A stretch of 28,264 nucleotides of DNA, taken from NCBI GenBank assembly GCA_035491935.1, contig DATJJW010000087.1, positions 1-28,264 of the forward strand, written 5' to 3'. This document shows positions 23,299 to 28,264 of the stretch, in pieces (within the stretch, counting starts at the first letter, position 1; every line of letters begins with the position of its first letter). Under the pieces are notes generated by a model, which searched no databases, was not told the origin of the DNA, and saw nothing but the letters and a program-made list of their open reading frames with translations. The translations under genes and the position numbers were made by a program. This DNA is from DATJJW01 sp035491935. Its GTDB lineage: Bacteria; Pseudomonadota; Alphaproteobacteria; ATCC43930; CGMCC-115725.

Positions 23299-23505
23299 AT
23301 GCAGAACGCGCCCCCCAATACCGGTAAGCATGACGCCGGCAAACGCGGCCAGAAGCCGGGGATGCACAAGGAACAGGATGAGCAGGCCCGCAAGGCCCAT
23401 CACGACAGAAAGCTGGACGAAGCCCTGGATGATTCCTTCCCGGCGAGCGATCCGCCATCGATAACGACCCCCGCACCATCGAAACGCGACGCGGGGCATC
23501 ATTAA
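23299..23505 (+). CDS. Small hydrophilic protein with DDSFPASDPPS motif
   Basis: The 68-residue product is very polar: MQNAPPNTGKHDAGKRGQK, a charged middle rich in Lys, Asp, His and Glu, then LDEALDDSFPASDPPSI and a short basic tail. The DDSFPASDPPS ending recurs in small alphaproteobacterial proteins of unknown function. AAGGAG lies six bases before the ATG and a strong terminator follows the stop, so it is a real, independently terminated gene. It is probably intrinsically disordered. The role is unknown; a stress or envelope role would be a guess. Confidence 0.78.
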   Translation: MQNAPPNTGKHDAGKRGQKPGMHKEQDEQARKAHHDRKLDEALDDSFPASDPPSITTPAPSKRDAGHH

Positions 23506-23530
23506 ATCCAAGGCATCATAAGATATGAAG

Positions 23531-23560
23531 ACGCCCCGGAAGCGATGCCGGGGCGTTTTT
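23531..23560 (+). terminator. Strong rho-independent terminator
   Basis: ACGCCCCGG (23531-23539) pairs perfectly with CCGGGGCGT (23548-23556) around an eight-base loop, and the transcript ends in five T. It ends the small + strand gene, and it lies 16 bases from the stop of the convergent dapB. Confidence 0.9.
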
Positions 23561-23575
23561 CATGGGTTGTCCGGA

Positions 23576-24385
23576 TTATAGTCCCAGTACGTCCTTCATG
23601 CCGTAAAGCCCGGCCGGCTTGCCCTTCAGCCACAGGGCGGCACGCACGGCGCCGCGGGCGAAGACCCGGCGATCGGTTGCCTTGTGGGTCAGCTCCACCC
23701 GCTCGGCATTGCCGGCGAACACCACCGTATGGTCGCCGATGACATCGCCGCCGCGCAGCGTGGCAAAGCCGATGCTGCCGGCTTGCCGAGCGCCGGTCAG
23801 CCCGTCGCGGCTCTTGACCCAGACCTCGTCGAGCTCGACGCCCCGTCCCTTGGCCGCCGCCCGGCCGAGGCCGAGCGCCGTGCCCGAAGGAGCATCGACC
23901 TTGTTGCGGTGATGCATCTCGACGATTTCGATATCCCAATCGTCCTTGAGCATGCCCGCCACCTGCTCGACCAGCCCGAGCAGCAGGTTGACGCCGAGGC
24001 TCATATTGGGTGCCCAGACGACCGGCGAGTGTGCGGCGGCCTTCTCGACCGCCGCCATCTCCTGCCCGCTCAGCCCCGTAGTGCCGATGACCAGCCCTTT
24101 GCCGAGCTTCGCCGCCAGATCCGCATGGGCGACGCTGGCGCCGGGCACGGTGAAATCGATCACGACATCGCTGGCGCGGAACAGCGCCTCGACATCGTTG
24201 GTGACGGTGAGACCCAAGGGCGCACCGCCCGCAAGCAGACCTAGATCCTGCGCCGCCGCACCGCCGGGCAAGCGCCCCGAACCGCCGGCCAGCGTGGCGG
24301 CCGGTGCCGCCAGCGTCTCGGCCAGCAGCATCCGTCCCATCCGTCCGGCACAGCCGACGATCCCGATCCGGCAGGTCTCCGTCAT
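23576..24385 (-). CDS. dapB: 4-hydroxy-tetrahydrodipicolinate reductase
   Basis: DapB carries out the reduction step after DapA in lysine and diaminopimelate synthesis, using NAD(P)H. The 269-residue product has the Rossmann motif GIVGCAGRMGR (8-18), DFTVPGASVAHA, IGTTGLS, APNMSLGVNLLL, the active-site HHRNKVDAPSGTA (158-170) and a normal C-terminus. Two ATGs lie in tandem; 24385 is chosen because AAGGAG is five bases upstream, while it is only two from 24388. It lies 80 bases downstream of the MFS gene on the same strand; no separate promoter was recognised. Confidence 0.96.
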   Translation of the reverse strand: MTETCRIGIVGCAGRMGRMLLAETLAAPAATLAGGSGRLPGGAAAQDLGLLAGGAPLGLTVTNDVEALFRASDVVIDFTVPGASVAHADLAAKLGKGLVIGTTGLSGQEMAAVEKAAAHSPVVWAPNMSLGVNLLLGLVEQVAGMLKDDWDIEIVEMHHRNKVDAPSGTALGLGRAAAKGRGVELDEVWVKSRDGLTGARQAGSIGFATLRGGDVIGDHTVVFAGNAERVELTHKATDRRVFARGAVRAALWLKGKPAGLYGMKDVLGL

Positions 24386-24465
24386 CATCGCTCCTTCGTC
24401 ACGAACCCTCGATCAGCGGAGAGCGATATACCGACAGGCCGAATATTGCCAGATCGAAGGCCCGG

Positions 24466-25938
24466 CTAGTGCGCGATGTCCTCCAGTTGGCGGTTCTGCG
24501 TCTCGATCATCTTCCAGGCCGCGATCGCGCCCAGTAGCGCCACCACGGCGAACATCAGGAACACCGCATGGATGCCTGCCGAATGCACCATATAGCCGAC
24601 GGTGGCCGGCCCCACGGCCGAGGCCACGCGCAGCCATGACGTCGAGAGCCCGACGCCGATCGCACGCATGCGCGTCGGGTAGATTTCGGGCGTATAGAGA
24701 TAGAGCACGGCGTTGATCGAGCCGATCACGCCATAGGCGAGGACCGCCAGCGAGACCTCGATATAGACATTGCCGGTTCCGAACGCCAGCAAACCCATGA
24801 TCACCATGCCCAGTGTGAAGCAGGAGATGGTCCAGCTGCGCCGGCCGATGCGGTCGATACAGAAGGCGCAGGCAAGCAGGATGATCACCTGGGCGACATT
24901 GGTCATCGACGCGACACGCAGCGCCGTCTTCAGATCCATATGGTAGATCGTCCGGCAGAGCGTCGGCATCCAGTTGTTGAGCGAATTGGCGACGAAGAAG
25001 GCCGCGGCCCACAGCACCCAGGCGATCAGCGTGCGGTTGCGGAACACGGGCGACAGCAATTCGGCCCACCGGCCGCGCTCGGTCGCGCGGATGTGCTCGG
25101 CCGCCGGAAAGACGATGGTCTGATGTTCGAGCGTGCCGGCAGTCGGCGTGCTGCCGTCGCTCGGCACGAAATCCGGATATTTGGCCTTGGCGCTCGCCTC
25201 GATCTTGCCGATGACCACTTCCGCTTCTTCGAATCGGCCGCGACTGATCAGCCAACGCGGGCTCTCCGGCAGCCAGAAGATGGCAATCGCCACGACCATG
25301 CCAGGAATGCCGCCGACCATGAACAGCGTCTTCCAGCCATAGATCGGCACCAGCAGCGTCGCGATCTGGCCGGTCATCATCAATCCTACGGGGAAGATCA
25401 TCTCGTAGAGCATGAAGAAGCGGCCGCGGCCGCGCGCCTTGGACATCTCGCTGATATATGTCGCGGCTACCGGCATCTCGCCGCCGACGCCGATACCCTG
25501 GATCAGCCGGCAGATGAACAGCATCTCGAAGCTGCCGGAGAAGATGCAGCCGAAACTCATCACCGACATGAGCGCCGTCGCCGCGATGATCGCGGGAATG
25601 CGTCCCGCCGTTTCGGACAGACGGCTGAAGACCAGCGCGCCGACGAGCTGGCCGATATAGCTGGCGGCGATCAGCCAGCCGATCTGCACCGGGGTGATGT
25701 GCCACAGGCCGATCAGGATCGGCATGACGAAGGCCAGCGACAAGGCGTCGAAGGCGTCGAGGAAGGTAGCGCTGCCCATGACCACGCGCGCGCGCATGTG
25801 CCAGGGCGAGAAAGGGATGTGTTCGAGCCGCGCGACCAGCCTTGTCGCGCGTAGCGTATCCGTCGCCGAATGAGGCTCCATCATACCGTCCGGCTGTGCA
25901 ATGCCACCACCGCCCAGCGCCATCCTGCCGCTGCTCAT
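24466..25938 (-). CDS. MFS transporter, SP/NiaP-like
   Basis: The 490-residue inner-membrane protein has about twelve hydrophobic segments. Marks are FLDAFDALSLAFVMPIL (segment 1), CRLIQGIGVGGEMPVAATYISEMSKARGRGR (segment 4 and loop), LPESPRWLISRGR before the central loop, RIGRRSW, and YLYTPEIYPTRMRAIGVG (segment 10). The GGEMPVA...YISE and YTPEIYPT motifs resemble NiaP-type carriers for nicotinate and related acids as well as sugar porters. The long central loop (about 225-300) has no known domain. The ATG at 25938 follows GGGAG by seven bases. The adjoining NicC-like monooxygenase supports an aromatic or pyridine acid as cargo, but this is inference. Confidence 0.87.
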   Translation of the reverse strand: MSSGRMALGGGGIAQPDGMMEPHSATDTLRATRLVARLEHIPFSPWHMRARVVMGSATFLDAFDALSLAFVMPILIGLWHITPVQIGWLIAASYIGQLVGALVFSRLSETAGRIPAIIAATALMSVMSFGCIFSGSFEMLFICRLIQGIGVGGEMPVAATYISEMSKARGRGRFFMLYEMIFPVGLMMTGQIATLLVPIYGWKTLFMVGGIPGMVVAIAIFWLPESPRWLISRGRFEEAEVVIGKIEASAKAKYPDFVPSDGSTPTAGTLEHQTIVFPAAEHIRATERGRWAELLSPVFRNRTLIAWVLWAAAFFVANSLNNWMPTLCRTIYHMDLKTALRVASMTNVAQVIILLACAFCIDRIGRRSWTISCFTLGMVIMGLLAFGTGNVYIEVSLAVLAYGVIGSINAVLYLYTPEIYPTRMRAIGVGLSTSWLRVASAVGPATVGYMVHSAGIHAVFLMFAVVALLGAIAAWKMIETQNRQLEDIAH

Positions 25939-26002
25939 CCCCGTTTCTCCCTTGTTATCCGCCGCGGCTTCTCCTGTCCGCTGGCGCCGATGTTCATACC
26001 AT

Positions 26003-26111
26003 CCTTAGATCATGATGACCCCAGGCCGTTTCGATCTGGAGTCATCGTGAACCGATTCAAATGTCGAGAGTCCGATCTACCGTTCAGGCGGCCGTCCCAA
26101 ACGGATCAGGC
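26003..26111 (-). repeat. Dispersed intergenic repeat, copy 2 (inverted)
   Basis: This fills most of the 174-base gap between the flavin monooxygenase and the MFS gene and ends at the stop of the former. Its reverse complement shares ordered blocks with 15557-15666 at matched spacing. It also contains an 11-bp stem with one mismatch (26014-26024 with 26036-26046), with no T-run. On the transcript it could form a stable structure between the two genes. Confidence 0.7.
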
Positions 26112-26112
26112 T

Positions 26113-27267
26113 CTAGCTTGCGCGCTTCTGCTCCGTCTCGACCAGCGGCACGTGCCAGGCATCGTAGCCATAAAGCCAGGACGTGTCGTCATTGCCGCCC
26201 TTCATCCAGGTATTGGCGCTCGAGATCGCCTGGATGCGCGAGGTACGCGGCTTCCGATTGGCCTCGTAAAGTCGGAAGGCGCCCAGCAGGTCGTCATTGC
26301 CGTAATGCTGGATGCAGCGCGCCAGCACCGCCGCATCCTCGATCGAGGTAGCGGCACCCTGCGCCATATAAGGCGTCATCGGGTGGCAGGAATCGCCCAG
26401 CAGCACCACCTTGTCGTCGCTCCAGCGCGGCAGCGGCTCGCGTTCCAGGATCGCCCATTTATGGCAGTCGGGGCAGGCATTCAGCACCATCTGCACTTCC
26501 GAATGGAAGCCGGCATAGGCCTCGCGCAGCTCCTTGACGTCACCCTTGGAGGACCAGGATTCCGCCGTCATCCAATCCGCCGGCTCCGGCACGGAGGTCA
26601 CGAAATAGACCTCGCTGCGATCCTTGCGCGTGTAATAGATGACGATATGCCGGTCCTCGCCCCACCATTTGGTGCGCGACGGGCGAATCTCGCCATTCAT
26701 CAGGCTGGCGTCGAACACGGCGCGATAGGCGATGCGGCCCTTATGCAGCGGCGCGTCGGGCCCGATGATCAGGCTGCGCACGACCGAATGCACGCCATCG
26801 GCGCCGACCACCGCATCGGCGGTGGCGGTCGTACCATCGGCGAAGGACATCGTCACCTGACCCTGCTTCTGGTCGAGGCCGACCAGCTTCTTGTTCAGAT
26901 GGATGATCTCCTCCGGCAGGATCGAACACAGCGCCTCGTGCAGATCGGCGCGATGCATGCACAGGAACGGTGCGCCATGCAGGCTCTCCGGCATCGGCAG
27001 CTCGCGCTTGATTTCGCCGGTATCCCAGACGCGGTTGAGATGCGAATAAGGCTCGAAGGAGATCGTCCGCAACTTGTCCAGGATGCCCAGCCCGCGCAGC
27101 ACATGGGACGAGTTGGGCAGCATCTGGATGCCGGCGCCGATGCGCGTGAAACGCTGCGCCTGCTCATAGACCGTGACATCGCAGCCGATGCCGCGCAGGG
27201 TCGCGGCGACTGCCAGCCCCCCCATGCCGGCGCCGATCACGGCGATCTTCGGTGACTTTCCTGGCAT
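26113..27267 (-). CDS. FAD-dependent aromatic monooxygenase (NicC / salicylate-hydroxylase-like)
   Basis: The 384-residue product is a class A flavoprotein monooxygenase. It has the dinucleotide motif GAGMGG (12-17), YEQAQRFTRIGAGIQMLPNS (34-53), GADGVHSVVRS (155-165, the DG motif) and GDSCHPMTPYMAQGAATSIEDAAVLA (291-316, the GD motif binding FAD). The FTRIGAGI, HPMTPYMAQGA and C-terminal WLYGYDAWHVPL stretches resemble 6-hydroxynicotinate 3-monooxygenase. The start is ATG 27267 with GGGAGG seven bases upstream; ATG 27273 is only one base from it. It probably adds a hydroxyl, perhaps with loss of CO2, to an aromatic or pyridine acid. It is divergent from a LysR gene, which likely controls it. 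Confidence 0.9.
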   Translation of the reverse strand: MPGKSPKIAVIGAGMGGLAVAATLRGIGCDVTVYEQAQRFTRIGAGIQMLPNSSHVLRGLGILDKLRTISFEPYSHLNRVWDTGEIKRELPMPESLHGAPFLCMHRADLHEALCSILPEEIIHLNKKLVGLDQKQGQVTMSFADGTTATADAVVGADGVHSVVRSLIIGPDAPLHKGRIAYRAVFDASLMNGEIRPSRTKWWGEDRHIVIYYTRKDRSEVYFVTSVPEPADWMTAESWSSKGDVKELREAYAGFHSEVQMVLNACPDCHKWAILEREPLPRWSDDKVVLLGDSCHPMTPYMAQGAATSIEDAAVLARCIQHYGNDDLLGAFRLYEANRKPRTSRIQAISSANTWMKGGNDDTSWLYGYDAWHVPLVETEQKRAS

Positions 27268-27360
27268 GCTCATTCCTCCCAAGCCTTCTAAGGCCGACAA
27301 TCACGCCGGCGCTGTCGTTGCCCTGAAGCTAGGGAGCCTGCGAGCCTATGTAAAATATTT

Positions 27361-27391
27361 CTTATATTCTATATTGGAACTTTATAAGTTC
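27361..27391. promoter_or_regulatory. Putative LysR operator in the divergent promoter
   Basis: The gap of 136 bases between the monooxygenase and lysR holds a perfect inverted repeat GAACTT-TAT-AAGTTC (27377-27391) that ends 12 bases before the lysR start. It also holds an overlapping wider one, CTTATA (27361-27366) and TATAAG (27383-27388). The patch is very AT-rich against a GC-rich background. LysR proteins typically bind such dyads between their own gene and a divergent target. Confidence 0.55.
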
Positions 27392-27403
27392 GAGAGCGGC
27401 CTC

Positions 27404-28264
27404 ATGGAGTTACGGCATCTGCGCTATTTCGTGGCGGTAGCGGAGGAAGGCAGCCTGACGAAGGCGGCTGCGCGCCTGCATATCCAGCAACCGCCCCTTG
27501 GCCACCAGATCAAGGCGCTGGAGGAGGAGCTGCAGGTCAGGCTGTTCGACCGCTCGCCCAAGCATATCGCACTCAACGCCAATGGCCGCATGTTCCTCGA
27601 TTGCGCCCGCCGCGTGCTGGCGGAAGCGGCCCATGCCGTCGACGTCGTCCGCCGTTTCGAGCGCGGCGAGGAAGGCCACCTCACCGTGGGCTTCACCTCC
27701 TCCGCCTCGCTGCACCACATCACGCCACGCCTGATCCGCGATTTCCGCCGCGACCATCCGCTGGTGCAGATCGACGTCACCGAGCGCGAGACCTTCGAAC
27801 TGGTGCAGGCGCTGCGCCGGCGCCGCCTCGATGCCGCCTTCATCCATATCCCCGCCGACCAGTTCCCCGAACTCGCGCATCATGTGCTGGTCGAGGAAAA
27901 CCTGGTCGCGGCGTTGCCGATCGATCATCCCTATGCCAAGGACGATGACGGCGCGATGTTGAAACTCGGCCAGCTCGACGGGCAGAACCTCGTGGTCTAT
28001 CGCCGTCCCGACGGGCCGGGCATCTTCCACACCATCATGCTGGCGATGGAGGGCGTACGCTGCCGGCCGCTCATCGTCGATGAGGTGCCACGCATCATCG
28101 CCGCACTCAACCTGGTCGCGGCGGGACGCGGCATCACCATCGTGCCGCGCACGCTGCAGGTTCTACATCGCGAAGCCATCCGCTATCGCCCGATCGATTT
28201 GGCCCCGATGCCGCTCTACATCCTCTACCGGCGCGACATCGAGCTCGACCTGGTCCGCCGTTTC
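27404..28264 (+). CDS. LysR-family transcriptional regulator, 3' truncated by window end
   Basis: The frame is open from ATG 27404 to the last base (287 codons, no stop). The N-terminal winged helix is clear: MELRHLRYFVAVAEEGSLTKAAARLHIQQPPLGHQIKALEEEL, then LFDRSPKHIALNANG (about 1-60). The ligand domain starts at about 90 (EGHLTVGFTSSASLHHITPRLIRDFRRDHP) and runs to at least YRRDIELDLVRRF. LysR proteins are about 300 residues, so only the last few residues are missing. It is divergent from the flavin monooxygenase gene and is its likely activator, with the pathway acid or an intermediate as a probable co-inducer. Confidence 0.95.
   Translation, partial: MELRHLRYFVAVAEEGSLTKAAARLHIQQPPLGHQIKALEEELQVRLFDRSPKHIALNANGRMFLDCARRVLAEAAHAVDVVRRFERGEEGHLTVGFTSSASLHHITPRLIRDFRRDHPLVQIDVTERETFELVQALRRRRLDAAFIHIPADQFPELAHHVLVEENLVAALPIDHPYAKDDDGAMLKLGQLDGQNLVVYRRPDGPGIFHTIMLAMEGVRCRPLIVDEVPRIIAALNLVAAGRGITIVPRTLQVLHREAIRYRPIDLAPMPLYILYRRDIELDLVRRF

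Noticed and set aside
25870..27255. A 461-codon + strand open frame over the flavin monooxygenase
   Set aside because: Antisense shadow of the monooxygenase; it also crosses the intergenic repeat and has no motif.
1..28264. CRISPR array, insertion sequence or prophage genes
   Set aside because: I saw no regularly spaced direct repeats, transposase, integrase or phage structural motifs on either strand.

Overview
The window comes from a high-GC alphaproteobacterial chromosome, probably Rhodospirillales or a close relative. The evidence is the order rplU-rpmA-obgE-proB-proA-nadD-rsfS-rlmH, the GC-rich codon use and the style of the small proteins. No plasmid, phage structural or transposase gene is visible.

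Layout. (1) 1-2237, + strand: the C-terminal end of a chemoreceptor, a CheW coupling protein and a luciferase-like flavin oxidoreductase. (2) 2347-12613: a catabolic block. A leftward gene row encodes a PanE-like reductase, a cupin and a three-subunit molybdenum hydroxylase (FAD, 2Fe-2S and molybdopterin subunits). Divergent from it are a nitrilase and a 4,5-dihydroxyphthalate-decarboxylase-like protein. An MHS-type transporter, an OsmC-like protein and a GntR/FCD regulator follow on the - strand. Three copies of one 25-bp motif lie upstream of the reductase/nitrilase pair, the transporter and the regulator, so I infer that one GntR protein controls the whole block and itself. (3) 12785-14536: a small hypothetical gene, a stretch of decayed coding sequence, and a lower-GC outer-membrane beta-barrel gene. 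These sit at the 3' side of a tRNA-Ser(CGA) gene, as in the remnant of a genomic island, although no integrase is seen. (4) 14760-20802: housekeeping genes for ribosomal proteins L21 and L27, GTPase Obg, proline biosynthesis (ProB, ProA), NAD biosynthesis (NadD), ribosome silencing (RsfS) and 23S rRNA methylation (RlmH). (5) 20888-24385: an O-acetyltransferase, a Na/phosphate cotransporter-like protein, a small basic/acidic protein with a strong terminator, and DapB for lysine biosynthesis. (6) 24466-28264: a second catabolic module with a NiaP-like MFS carrier, a NicC/salicylate-hydroxylase-like flavin monooxygenase and a divergent LysR regulator that runs off the window end.

How the parts fit: region 2 looks like import of an organic acid (MHS carrier), nitrile or amide hydrolysis, Mo-dependent hydroxylation and a decarboxylase-like step. 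Region 6 looks like uptake and ring hydroxylation of a nicotinate-like or hydroxyaromatic acid. Neither substrate can be fixed from sequence alone. A dispersed repeat of about 110 bp is present twice, upstream of obgE and next to the flavin monooxygenase gene in the opposite orientation.

Most starts were reassigned from Shine-Dalgarno spacing and family N-termini rather than from the longest open frame. The most interesting signals are the three-site GntR regulon, the unassigned pathway it controls, the dispersed repeat and the tRNA-flanked low-GC segment.
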